NCBI GenBank assembly: GCA_009667805.1
Contig: CM019067.1
Coordinates: 246,299,721-246,363,720 of the forward strand
Direction: 5' to 3'
DNA length: 64,000 nt
Source of the DNA: Leptobrachium leishanense
Taxonomy: Eukaryota > Chordata > Amphibia > Anura > Megophryidae
The notes beneath the pieces were generated by a model, which was not told where the DNA came from, did no database searches, and saw only the letters and a program-made list of their open reading frames with translations. Shown one piece after another: positions 1 through 10,594 of this stretch; position 1 is the stretch's first letter, and each line of letters opens with the position of its first letter. The position numbers and the translations under genes are program-made.

Positions 1-53
1 ATGAACTTGAGTTTTGTGTATTACTGTCTGAGTACAGTTTCTATTCTGTCATA

Positions 54-361
54 TAAGGCTGGCGTCAGACGAGCGTATTTGAAGAGCGGAAGGAACGTAG
101 CGAGAGTGGACGTTACATCCACTCAACGCCAGCCTGGCCGTGCGCTCAGCTCTGCATGGCTCGATCCTCCCATGGAGGATCGCGCTTTGCAGCTCCGTCA
201 ACGCGCGTCCTAGCACTTTGACAGAGAGGGCTGCTGTTGCACAATTTGTGCACGCACAACAGCGTGTGGCTGGCCCTGTCGCAGTGTCTCAGTGCTGCGA
301 CGGACGCCAGAAGGCACGTCAGTACGGGCGCACATAGTGCGCTTGTCTGACGCCAGCCTTA
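54..361. mobile_element. Harbinger-like MITE, subfamily 1, copy M1
   Basis: Short non-coding element with inverted ends GGCTGGCGTCAGACGAGCG and its near complement at the right end, flanked by TAA and TTA. Three-base TWA flanks suggest a PIF/Harbinger-type MITE. Inside is the palindrome around GATCCTCCCATGGAGGATCG and a purine/pyrimidine block GTGGACGTT shared with the copies at 1057, 9481 and 13009. It encodes nothing. The small ORFs crossing it are chance. Confidence 0.65.
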
Positions 362-1056
362 AAGGGATTTTAATTGGCCATGTCATTAGTCTAACACAGT
401 ATAACTTCAGCACTTATTAAAAATGCTCTTCTCCCAGGCTGTTTCGGTAAAAAATCGCAAACTCTATACCAAAACTACATTTTTTTTCTCACTGGAATGA
501 TCTTTTAATTCAAAACTGGAAAAACACTCAGCAGTTATTAGTCTAAAGGGGAATTTTGGTCCGTTCTAACTTTACCTTAATCAATGCAGCATGTTAAAAC
601 AATCAACAATTTTCCTGCTCTAAATCCATGCTTTTCCTCTTTTGGCAACTTAATGCTTATTTAAAAGTCTGCAAACGTATTCCACTTTACCGGCTAATAG
701 TCACCCGCGTTTGGCTCGTGGTTCTCCAGAGGTGTACCATGTGCCGCGCATGCTAGAAGCAGGAGTCAGAGCAGGGGCTGCAGGGATAACGCAATTAATC
801 TTATTTCCTTTGATTATTCACAAAGTTTTACATTTGTAAAGAATTTCATGGAGATTAATGAACATTTTATACTTCGACATGGTGTTCATGCGTGATTTTA
901 AATGTGATCATCTAACCTGCATTGCCACTACCTATACACACCTTTCACTATATCCAAACATATACAGAGACTACATTTGCAGGGCATCTGGCCTAGATTT
1001 TGTCATTGAAATTCTTGCTTTCGGTACGTTTCAAAACTGGAGATTAAACTGCTACC
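362..1056. other. intron sequence, nothing recognised
   Basis: AT-rich sequence with no coding signal, long ORF or recognised repeat. By position it is septin-7 intron. Confidence 0.5.
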
Positions 1057-1305
1057 TAAGGCCGGGTGCACACGAGCGCACTGAGTGGGAGGAACGTCCG
1101 TGAGAGTTGACGTTACTTACTTCCATTCGACGCCTGCCCCCCCCCCCACACCCTCCTATGGAGGATCGCGCTTTGCAGCTTGTTGACGCGCAATGACGGG
1201 GAGGCTTTCTAGGCGGATTCTTGCGGTGCGCACAAGCGTGTGACCGGCCCCGTAGCAGCATCACTTGGCTGCGCCGGTAAGTGCGCACGTGTGCACCCGG
1301 CCTTA
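1057..1305. mobile_element. Harbinger-like MITE, subfamily 1, copy M2
   Basis: Inverted ends GGCCGGGTGCACACGAGCG and CGTGTGCACCCGGCC lie between TAA and TTA. It shares the CCTCCTATGGAGGATCGCGC core with M1. A run of C at about 1138-1147 interrupts the left half. Confidence 0.65.
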
Positions 1306-2924
1306 ATGGCAACGATGTACAATTTTCTTTTTTTGGTGTCTTATTCTAATTGCACACTTGAGGATCGTTAATTCAATTTCCAGTACGCAACATGGATTGA
1401 TTGACATGTGACTGATTATCTTGTTTTTTTTTTTTGTTTTGTTTCCCCTTTTTTCCACAACTGCAAGAAAATGTTTGTATTATGACTATTAGGTTGTGGG
1501 AACGGCAGAAGACAGGACAAACAAAAACAAACTTACACTGGCTGACCTTAAACTTTAAAATTTGTAGCTTGTCCGAATTCCTTTTGTCTAGAAGGGGCTT
1601 TATCAGACGCTCAGCAGAAAAACCGTGCATTCTATGTCCCAGGATAAGAAGGGAATCATTTCACAAAGACTGTTCACTGTGATAAACAAAAATCCACATT
1701 TCCTTCCAAACCTATTCTAGCTCTGTGTCACAAATTAAGAGTGAATTCTCAAACTCTGGATTTAAACATTTCAGAGGAAAGGGTTGAAGCGCATCCTATG
1801 TGTACTTGGACATACGGCAGGTAATGCAGGTCTTCATTAGTGCCGATGAGGAGTCCCAGGAATAAGTCATGAGTTCAAAATGCGCGCTAATCAAAGTGAT
1901 ACTAATCTATGTAATGGGATAATTGGCTTCAGTCCATTGGAAATATGAGGAAAAATTTATTAAACAAAAGTTGTTTTTTTTGTGTAAAGTAACAGGAAAG
2001 TATGGGAATGTGTATTCACAATTTAGGTGTTGCAAAGTAAGAGTAGTTATAGAAAGCAACATTAAAAAGAATAAATCTATCTGAATACCACTTGCGAAGG
2101 TTAGGCTATTGTCCTTTTTAAAATGCTTTAGCTGTGTAGAACAACCTTTCCCTTCTTAAAAAAAGACACTTGGCTAAAATGAAGCGGGGGCAGGGAATAA
2201 ATTATTAACCCCTCAGAATAACTTTCTTTTTCGCGGGGGTTTTGGAAGTGAGTGTTTAAAGCTCTCCTCTTCCCTTGCAAGGCTCTTCCGATTGGACAGC
2301 AGCGTTTGCAGGACGCTGCAGGAAATGCACCCTGGTGATCAGGAAGTCCATGACAATCCTACATTCACACAGCCAATCGGATTCCTCAACCCAAAAATCG
2401 TTTCAATGCTTCTGCACGAAGAGGCATCCTAAACTGATCCAAAAATCTGTGCAGCCGGAGCATATTGATGTTTTCCTTGGAGGATGGCAGACCTCCCAAT
2501 TAGTGGCCTGTCTCTGTACCTAAGGTCACCCAGGGGTTGGTTGGCACACCATGATCTTCTAATTAAGCTAATGTATTCATGATGACTAGAGTGTACCTTG
2601 TAACCTTACACCTACATACACTCATAAGGGCAGGGCAGACTATATTGCCACATCTCTGGGAGTATGCATGCTCAATTGATGTTCAGGTCCACATGCGTCA
2701 TTTTTCTGTTTTGTTGCTCTGCACCTTTGTTTACACCTGCACACCTCAACTATGTCAGATATCTGGAAGAGACCTTAGGGAAAAAATAGGGCAGTGGTAT
2801 TTTAAAGTTCATACCTCCAATAACCATGAGCTTTTAAAAATATGCCGCTTCCCTAGACCTGGGCCAAGTTAACCTGTGTGAGAATACACCCCTGCCAGTA
2901 GCCTTTTGGAATTGTGTTAATCTA

Positions 2925-2928
<4 letters not shown>
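1306..2928. other. intron sequence, nothing recognised
   Basis: No exon, RNA gene or transposon recognised. It contains short T and A runs and small chance ORFs only. Confidence 0.5.

Positions 2929-2963
<35 letters not shown>
2929..2963. repeat. (TA)n microsatellite
   Basis: About 17 uninterrupted TA units. It sits just outside the left arm of the palindromic element that starts at about 2975. Confidence 0.95.
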
Positions 2964-2967
<4 letters not shown>

Positions 2968-3263
2968 CACTCCAACCCATATAATCAACAACTTTAACAG
3001 ATCACACATTTAAAGATTAAATCGATTTTCAAAGACTCCAACTTTGAACCCTGAAAGATTTTAACAATTTTTAACCTATTGAAGAATTTTCACAAATGTG
3101 GAACCCTAAACTCTGTTTAAAAATTATGGGAATTTAGTTCTCAAAATATGGCCATACATTACTTAAGCCTGTCACCGTGCCAATGTATCCCATCATAATT
3201 GCTGTCATTAGATGACAAGAATAGCACCTGTCCTGGATGGGATACATTAGTGCTGTGACAGGC

Positions 3264-4110
3264 TTAACCTGCCTGGCGGTATTCCAGAGTTTGACTCGGG
3301 GGTTAAATTTCGCTACCGCGATCGGTAACCCCGAGCCACACTCGGGCTGGATGCATACTCACCGCATCCTTTTGCTCCCTTGCCGTCACCGCAGTGTGAT
3401 CTCAGCAGCCGGCGACTTTGCTTCCTGGTTCCGCTCCCTGCGAGTCACACGATGCAGGGGGGCGGGACCAGGCAGCAAATTTGAAAAACTGTAAAAAAAA
3501 AAAACAAATACTGTAAAATAAACTTTTTGGGTGCTGGGATTCTTGTTCAGATGTACACTCCTTTGCCAATGAAATATACAGGACACGGGGGTACCAAAAA
3601 AGCGTATTCTCAAAGCAATTTTACAGAAATAAAAGGCAAATAAAAATAATTTCTAAAATGTATTAAGGCTTTGCAATACAAGTTTCGCTGGTGCTTGCCC
3701 AGATCCAACAGCGAAACTTGTATTGCAAAGCCTTATTACATTTTAGAAATTATTATTTGCCTTTTATTTCTGTAAAGCTGCTTTGAGAATAAATACCTTT
3801 TTTTTTTTTTTTTTTTGGTACCCCCGTGTCCTGTATATTTCATTGGCAAAGGAGTGTACATCTGCACAGGAATTCCAGCACCCAGAGGAAAGAGGCATTT
3901 TTTTGGTTTGATTATATTATTGAATATAATTTATTTCCATTTTGTTTCAAACCTTTTCTGACTCCGTGTGTTCACTAGACTCTTCCACGGATTTCAGTGA
4001 GTTATTCCGACAGAATACAGGCTTACTATATAAAACACATTTCCTTTCCAAAAAATTGAAATGGTTTTAGACACAAATTTTTGAAAAAATTAGACCGCCA
4101 GGGAGGTTAA
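3264..4110. mobile_element. TTAA-flanked element (piggyBac-like MITE), copy T1
   Basis: Inverted ends CCTGCCTGGCGGT and ACCGCCAGGGAGG are each bounded by TTAA (3264-3267 and 4107-4110), the target choice of piggyBac-type transposons. Left sub-terminal sequence (GGTAACCCCGAGCCACACTC) is shared with copy T2 at 37213. It contains the large hairpin at 3529-3883 and no transposase ORF, so it is non-autonomous. Confidence 0.75.
3529..3883. repeat. near-perfect long hairpin inside T1
   Basis: The left arm at 3529-3690 and the right arm at 3709-3883 are inverted copies separated by an 18-nt loop (centre TGCTTGCCCAGATCC). The right arm is longer mainly because of a T run near 3799-3817. Transcribed, this would form a roughly 160-bp RNA duplex. 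Confidence 0.9.
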
Positions 4111-4265
4111 GAGATTTGTGGCCATATTTTGTAAACTAGATGCCAATCATTTTTAAACAACTTAGGGTTACACATTTGTGAAAATTCTTCAGGGTTTGAG
4201 TCTTTAAAATCTATTTAATTTTAAATGTGAGATCTGTTAAAAGTTGGTGAATTTATGAATCTGAG

Positions 4266-5335
4266 TGCTTTCCTCCTGGTCTGTTACTATATATACACTG
4301 TGTATATATTCTTTCTTTTTTAGATGGGAGTTGTAATTTCTATGCCAAAGCATCAGAGTTGGAAATGGTTGATAGGCTAGAAGGTTTCACCTTATTAAAT
4401 TATTAAACCTATCAGTTTTCAGAAGTTTTGTTAGATGATGATCAATACATTTTTGGAAGCACTTACTGAAGTTGTGCAGGAAGCCTTTTGGCTTCTGTTA
4501 ACTCAGATTGCAGCTCCATTAGCGATGCGCCTGTATGTGAGTGACCACCAGGGACTGGGCAACAGCTCCAACTCTTAATACCATGTTATTAAATTTCTCT
4601 AGAGCTCTTAGCAGCAGATTTTAGATGCTCCAAAGAGCAAAGGCTGTATCGGAGAGATATATAATTTTTTTTTTATGTGACTTAAGACCCATAATGGTGT
4701 TTTTTAACCAATGAGATGCTTTTAATTCAAGCAGTAAATCTCTTATCCTGCTCGAAGGCCAGCTCTCATTACACATATGTATTGATGAAACTAAATTATT
4801 TAACGTGGGCAAAACCTGTGTATTTTGCACTGCAGATATAGCACAATACTTTTTTCCTTCATAACATTGATCTTTAAACACGTCCTGGATTGCTGGAGAA
4901 TTATTTTTTGTCCGTTTCATTTTCTCAAAAGCAAAACTTGCGGCTTGGATGTTTCTGGTTGAGTCCTGACTTATCTACCAGTTAGAAATAAATGGTTGAC
5001 ATTGTCACTACGAATATTCTAATCCCTCCTTTCCTGCCTTTGAAACCAGGAGTACTGGGCATGCAAGGATGATGGAGAGAAAAGGTACTTTCCCAGGTAC
5101 AGGAACATTCAAGGCAGGAAATAAGTTTGCCTTGGCTATGAAGGGTCCTAGCTAACATGGGGGGCTCCTTGGTCTCACACGTTTAACTATAGTGAAGGAA
5201 GTTCCCACGGGCTGATCTCCTTACCTAAATAATGCTTACTGTTAATTCGTCGTCAAAACAAATCCGAGAGCATGTTTTTTTATCCTCCCTGCTTCATAGA
5301 ACTTTAACGTTTCACTAACAATTGGGCAATTTTGG
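4266..5335. other. intron sequence, nothing recognised
   Basis: No exon or transposon end recognised. The minus-strand 99-codon ORF at 4621-4920 has no recognisable domain. Confidence 0.5.
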
Positions 5336-5850
5336 GTATACCGTTTTACCTCAAAAATAAGACCTACCCCGAACATAAGACCTAGTTTGATAGTTTCCAA
5401 GGCTGGTGGTGGTGGCATAAAGGGCATCTTGAAGAGCCACAGGAGAGCATCAGCGATGCCGGTGCCAGAGCAAGCAAAGCGGCAGTGGAGGGAGCCAAGC
5501 CGCATTAGCCGATACTTCCTCTAGTGCCGGCTCCTGTCACAGGCCGAGTGATACCAGATGTACACCGCCTGTGAGGAATCAATAGTGAAAGCGGCTTCGA
5601 TCATTCATTCTGGCCAGCGATTGGTTACCGAATTACTCTTGAAAAGGTACAGCACCCCTGATTGCTGTGATCACCCTATTCTTAACTTTGCCACTCAGTC
5701 CTGTCTTGTAAGTCTTTTACTGGTATTAAAAAAAGCTACCTCGAAAATAAGACGTAGTGTATTGTTTTTTTTTATATTTTGTGGCAAAAAAAACAAGGCA
5801 CTGTCTTATATTTCGGGGAAGCACAATATATTACACGGAGTATATACTGT
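5336..5850. repeat. MITE-like repeat with AAAATAAGACCT ends
   Basis: The left part carries CAAAAATAAGACCTACCCCG and AACATAAGACCTAG. The right part carries CGAAAATAAGACGTAG and, on the other strand, CCCCGAAATATAAGACAG. The inverted arrangement with GTATA-type tips looks like a short DNA-transposon relic of a kind common in vertebrates. Family and exact borders are not certain. Confidence 0.5.
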
Positions 5851-7447
5851 TATTTTTATATAAAAGATAATTTTATAAACTTGTGCATCAATAAGTTTAT
5901 TCATGTGTTAGTGTAACGTTCGCAGAAATATTGCTGGGACGAAATGTTCTAGTTGCGAATGCGCTGTTCGCACCCAAGTAGCTCCAGTGTTTTCCTCATT
6001 CTGGAATCCCTGGAGCTGAGCTCCGCTGGAGAAAAGCAATGTTTTAAAAGAAATCATAAATGTTGTTTTAAAAAATAAAAAAAAGGTCACAAATGCCTGC
6101 ATCTGCAAAATCATTAAAGGGACCCGGGTATTTTTACATAGTCTTCCTTGAAATATTTTGGGTCCTAGTAATGCGTGTCTGCTCAGCCATCTTTAGTGCT
6201 TGCAGCTGTATGTTATTTCTCCTTTTCAGTCACCCAAACCTTTATTTAACCCTATTCCAACCCTGGTTTACTATAGTCATTATAGTCTGTGGAGTTAGGT
6301 TTACACTGGTGAAGGTGACACAAGGGTTTGAATACAGCCCCTTGATTGTAGCAGAATATCTGTGTGGTTCCTTAGATTGGTCTGCATAGTTGATTTTCTG
6401 TCCCAGGCGTTTAGTGCTACTGTAGCTTTAAGGTTTTACATTACAGCAGCCCTCAGGAATGTTGGCGCTTATAATATAAATGTAGCATTTGCATTCTTAC
6501 CACAGGAAACTGCAAGACACAGAGCAGGGTCTGGTAAACTGAAGCTCATTACTCTTTTGCATGGTGGCTTAGGCTAGAGAATGTCAGATGGCTTCCTGTA
6601 TTCAGTGTGACTGATATCCTGCTGTTTGGACTAAAGTTTCGTTTGTTTTTTTTTTTCCTTTTTTTTTCTCGCATATTTTTTTCTAGCATTAAGTGTAAAC
6701 TGCAGGCGAAAACTGTAAAATTGAATTTGCTGTTGCCATAGTAGAGCAAATCACTAATCAGTCACTTACGAAGACCAAGCCCCGCATTCAGAGATTCTAG
6801 TGAAGACAGATCACTTTGGTTATCTATTAAAGTGAACTTGTCATGGAAATAGCCGAATACATCACCATGAATTTGTTTGAGTTAATTATGATCATAAAGC
6901 TCAATGATAAGGCATTGCTTTAGCGATCTCACGGGATTGCACAGTATATTAACAATCAACAAAACCCCTCTTACATACCTTTTTAATACAATAATGATCT
7001 GCCTACTTAGAAACTAAATACTCATCTAGACCTCCTGTCATTCTGTATTACTACAAAATAAGCTGGGAGGAGCAGCCCCTTCTTAAAAGAACCACTCTAC
7101 TCATCCTGACCACTTTATAGTTTTAAAATGGTCTGGATGTGAGAAGTGTTGCCAGCCCCTCCCATTTTTGATAAAAAAAGTTGGGTGCAGTGGAGGAGTT
7201 TCCTCCACAGCATTACCAGCAGCAAAGGCATTTGAATTTTGTGACAGCATGTAGGGAGTGTGTCAATGTCACGATCTCTGAGACCTATTGCGTTAGCGAT
7301 CAGTCTCAGGCCTCGATGGATCTGAGCTGCACATGCTCATGAAACGTGTTAAACTGTGTCTGATCATCATTTATTTTTTTTTATTTTTTTATTTTTAGCG
7401 CACATTTACCGTACTTGACATACAAGTAATTTCTGTATGTGAATGCG
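5851..7447. other. intron sequence, nothing recognised
   Basis: Mostly AT-rich unique-looking sequence. At 7100-7200 there are fragments resembling the TGGTCATG..GTGTCCCTTTAA repeat seen elsewhere in the window, too degraded to delimit. Confidence 0.45.
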
Positions 7448-7867
7448 AGTAATGCTTCGGGTTGCACCAATACTAGTATCGGTATCTGTGCTGATACCGG
7501 GTACTGCAGGAGTACTTGGTACTCGTGCAGTGCCCCCGATATTTCCCCCCGATACCAGAAGCCGGCGTTGAGTCGGCATCTGAGGGGCTGTGGCGGCTGT
7601 CCGAATGCTCTATCGGCATTCGGACAGGCACCTGGAGCTCTCCGCTTTCATACTTGCCTTCCTTAACGACGTCGGTAAAGTTTCCGCACGTGCGCTCATT
7701 GGGAGGCCCCAAGCCGCGATCACGTGGGACTCCCACGTGATCGCGGCTGGGGGCCTTCCAACGAGCGCACACGCAAAGACTTTGCTGGCGTCGCTCAGGA
7801 AGGGAAGTATGAAAGCGGAGAGCTCCAGGTGCCTGTCCGAATGCCGATAGGGCGGCTGTCTGAATGC

Positions 7868-7900
<33 letters not shown>

Positions 7901-8073
7901 CACAGAGCTGGGGTCATAATCCATGAGCTGGGGGGGCATATCCATGAGAGCTGGGGGCATTTTTACATGAGGTCTGTTCTTATTGGAAAGCGTTCACATG
8001 ACCTAAAATAAAAGTATCGGTACTTGTACTCGGTCTTAAAAAAAGTGGTATCGGTGCATCCCTAGTAATGCTT
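7448..8073. mobile_element. hAT-like foldback MITE with target duplication
   Basis: Ends CGGGTTGCACC and GGTGCATCCCT are flanked by identical AGTAATGCTT (7448-7457 and 8064-8073), which covers an 8-bp hAT-type duplication. Sub-terminal TAGTATCGGTA and TATCGGTACTTG are inverted partners. The middle is a long palindrome centred near 7729 (GATCACGTGGGACTCCCACG core) with arms reaching the CTGTCCGAATGC blocks near 7597 and 7830. A (GT)n tract lies at 7869-7892. Both strands therefore give similar chance ORFs, which are not genes. Confidence 0.8.
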
Positions 8074-9234
8074 ACATGGTTTGCAACTGTTCACGATGAA
8101 CACTATCAAGTGCCTAGAACCTTTCATCCCAGCAATATTTCTGTAAAGGACAAACCTGTGAAGAACTCAAGCCAAATTGTAAATTTGTGCATTTTATCAG
8201 AGCAAAACAATCTATACACAACTGTGTTTTTTTTTTTTCTTTTCTTTTAAATCCTACTTTTAAGTGTATGTTACTCATCCTATGTTCCAAATGTTTGAGT
8301 TTCTTTTATAACAAAGTACATGGCAGTGAAGGGGTTCGATGCAAAAGCCTCTGTTCTAATAATTTTATGTTTTAATTATGTTATACCCATTACCTACAAA
8401 CCTTTTTATAAAATAGGTTTTAATTGTTCCATGGTCTTAAGGGTTTCTTTTAAGGAGTGTTTGTAGCTCCTGTGATTCAGTCAACACCTATTGAGAATTG
8501 ATATGTTTACCATAAGACCATGGCCATTTGTTTTCAATTCATGCTGGATGTTCTGCTTATGTAATTCCTATGTGTCTTTTATTCTACATCCTGCTATGCC
8601 TTGTAGCTAGAGATTGAGAGAGAATTGTGATGTCTTTGTCTTATTTCTCAGAATGTCCTTATGTCACAAAAGCATCATTCAGCCCCACGTTCCTGTCCGT
8701 AACATCGGCCTATTAATGTGCTGAATACTGATAAATGGTGCCTCTTGTTTGTATGTTGTATTTTTCTTGATCTCTTCAGTGAAGGCTTTGAATGCTGTGC
8801 TACGCCACATACAGATGGCGTGTAAATATGTCTGGGCTTTCAGCCTTTAACAGTAGGTATTAAGAGACGTGACTGGACATAATTTCTAAACCGTGAAACA
8901 CATGCAGAGGCATGGGGTTTGTACATAATTTTAATTCATTCTTGTATGTGGGGAGTTTCTGTATAGAAACCCACATATGTTTAAAACAAAAACACCAAAA
9001 AAACCAACTTCTGCCCAGCGACCTTTATATAAACAGATTCCATCTTGATGAGGCAGTTTAGTGCAAACGCCACTGTAGGCACTTGGTATTATTTATTTTT
9101 TTAATTGTATCCTTGAACAGGGTTCGACAGACTTGTCCCCCTCCACATGCTTTGGAACTACAGGCTGAGCCAACCTCTTGTGAGGCTGAGCATCATGGGA
9201 GATGTAGTTGCAAAATATATGGTAGGCAATGGTT
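8074..9234. other. intron sequence, nothing recognised
   Basis: No exon or repeat border seen. Confidence 0.5.
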
Positions 9235-9330
9235 GCTGATCCTTGCTTTAGAATGTAAGCTCCTTGGTGAGCAGGGCCCGTTCTTCATTTCTATAGTACT
9301 ATTTACTAGCCTACTGTAACCCCTGTACCA
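9235..9330 (+). mobile_element. L2-type LINE 3' UTR fragment
   Basis: Contains AGAATGTAAGCTCC followed by GTGAGCAGGGCCC, the signature of the L2-like LINE 3' region in vertebrates, with weak similarity onward. No coding part remains. Confidence 0.5.
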
Positions 9331-9480
9331 TCATATGGAATATGTTTACTCCATAGAAATAATTCCAACCCTTCATTCAGAATATTTTGGATCCACACCC
9401 CCCCCCACCCCCCAAATTCTAAAATACTGTATAATTACTTGGTAATCTTCTTGGATTAAAAGCCAGTTTACTATAACCTT

Positions 9481-9815
9481 TTAGGCTGTCGTCACATTAG
9501 CGTATGGAGTGCGTCCATGTGACCGCTCCTCCCTGCGTCTGTCGCAGCTTTATGACGGCTCAAAGGGGAGAACCACACAGTGTAGCATGCGCACTAGTTG
9601 TGCGCGCTACCACTGGACTTGCTGAAAGCCTCCACGTCAAAAAGCTACAATGCGCGTTCGGGGCTACAAAGTGCGATCCTTCATAGGAGTATTGAGCTTT
9701 GGAGCGCTGAACGCAGTTAGTGCGCTCAGCGAGGTGGCCACATCGGGCGTCAGAGTGGAAGGAGCGTACTCTCTCACGGACGTTCCTTCCACTAAAGTAC
9801 GCTCGTGTGGCCTTA
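9481..9815. mobile_element. Harbinger-like MITE, subfamily 1, copy M3
   Basis: TTA flanks on both sides. Ends are GGCTGTCGTCACATTAGCG and CGCTCGTGTGGCC. It carries the GACGTTCCTTCCACT block of the subfamily near its right end, so it is inverted relative to M1. Confidence 0.65.
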
Positions 9816-10422
9816 TAGCTTTGTTATCCACTTGTTTGCGATCTAAAAGGGGACTCACACCTGTTACAGCAGTTTTAATTTGCCTCAAAAATTTAAAAAA
9901 TTGAACTCCTTTAATCTAATGACCATAAAAATTATACGGTTTACTTTTCTATTTAGGGACATATTTTTCCAACTTTCAAGAGGTAGAGGCGGAGAGGTTT
10001 TCTTTTCTTTGTCCTCCTATGACTGGTTCCTCTCCTTCCTGTAAGACACTGAGCACCAAGCAATCCCTGGACACTACAAAACAGAGACGTAATAATTGAG
10101 AAAATAAGAGCTTTACTGGGAGGGAATATAATACTGCTGATACATTAACAAAATACAGTTTTTCCAAATCCGCATGTAAACTTGAATTGTACCTCCTTTT
10201 ATTATTGTAAAAACCGTCCTCTGCTGGAAGTGAAAGCTCTTTCAAATCTAAATGGGTGAGCTTTGTACAGTCCTGGTATTGAACAGGTAAACAAAAGCTG
10301 TTGTTGGCAGTAACACTGTACGTGTTGGTGTAATGCATAATGCGTTCTCTACTAAACATTCTAGGAATTAAATGCTTGTAAGGATTTTTCTTGATTGATT
10401 TTATCCCCCTTGTTCCTTTTAG
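9816..10422. other. intron 5' of the first visible septin-7 exon
   Basis: AT-rich intron ending in the pyrimidine tract and AG before 10423. The minus-strand 177-codon ORF at 9976-10509 partly mirrors the exon and has no recognisable domain. Confidence 0.6.
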
Positions 10423-10540
10423 ACTGAAGCCATTGGACATTGAGTTCATGAAGCGTTTGCATGAGAAAGTAAACATAATTCCACTCATTGCCAAGGCCGA
10501 TACTCTCACTCCAGAAGAATGCCTGCAGTTTAAAAAGCAG
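10423..10540 (+). CDS. SEPTIN7: septin-7 exon with the G4 (AKAD) motif
   Basis: First visible coding exon of septin-7, a filament-forming GTPase that caps septin hetero-oligomers at cytoskeletal and cortical sites. The exon is 118 nt: one base completing a codon, then 39 codons starting [12 protein letters not shown] and ending EECLQFKKQ. It contains AKAD, the G4 guanine-specificity motif of septins, in the run [11 protein letters not shown]. The acceptor is a pyrimidine tract plus AG at 10421-10422; the donor is GTGAGA at 10541. The match to vertebrate SEPTIN7 is essentially residue for residue from memory of the family. No exon for the P-loop, switch regions or the preceding segment was found upstream, so the 5' part of the gene should lie before this window. 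A minus-strand ORF across the exon is a shadow. Confidence 0.96.
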
Positions 10541-10594
10541 GTGAGATAAGAGCGCTATAAAGACTTGTTTGTATTATGCTTTTATCTGGGAATA

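Larger units (their letters stand above)
2975..4265. mobile_element. outer palindromic (foldback) element split by a TTAA element
   Basis: The left arm (about 2985-3196) and the right arm (3236-3267 continuing at 4111-4262) are inverted copies. Shared blocks include AACAGATC..CACATTTAAA, GAAGAATTTTCACAAATGTG and ATATGGCCATA. A short loop lies at 3197-3235. The right arm is cut at a TTAA by the element at 3264-4110; joining across that TTAA restores the palindrome. Related arm sequence occurs near 57390-57550. The class is unknown. Confidence 0.7.

Noticed and set aside
7473..7960. Several overlapping ORFs on both strands with similar proteins
   Set aside because: They are produced by the long palindrome inside the hAT-like MITE; similar translations on both strands are a symmetry effect.
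8325..8350. GGGGTTCGATGC as a possible tRNA B box
   Set aside because: No A box or cloverleaf upstream and no terminator; a chance match.
1..10422. Upstream septin-7 exons (P-loop, switch, and the segment before LKPLDIEF)
   Set aside because: Looked for their conserved peptides in this stretch and found none. Very short exons could still have been missed.
9976..10509. 177-codon minus-strand ORF overlapping a septin-7 exon
   Set aside because: It is partly the antisense of the conserved plus-strand exon, has no recognised domain and no splice context of its own.
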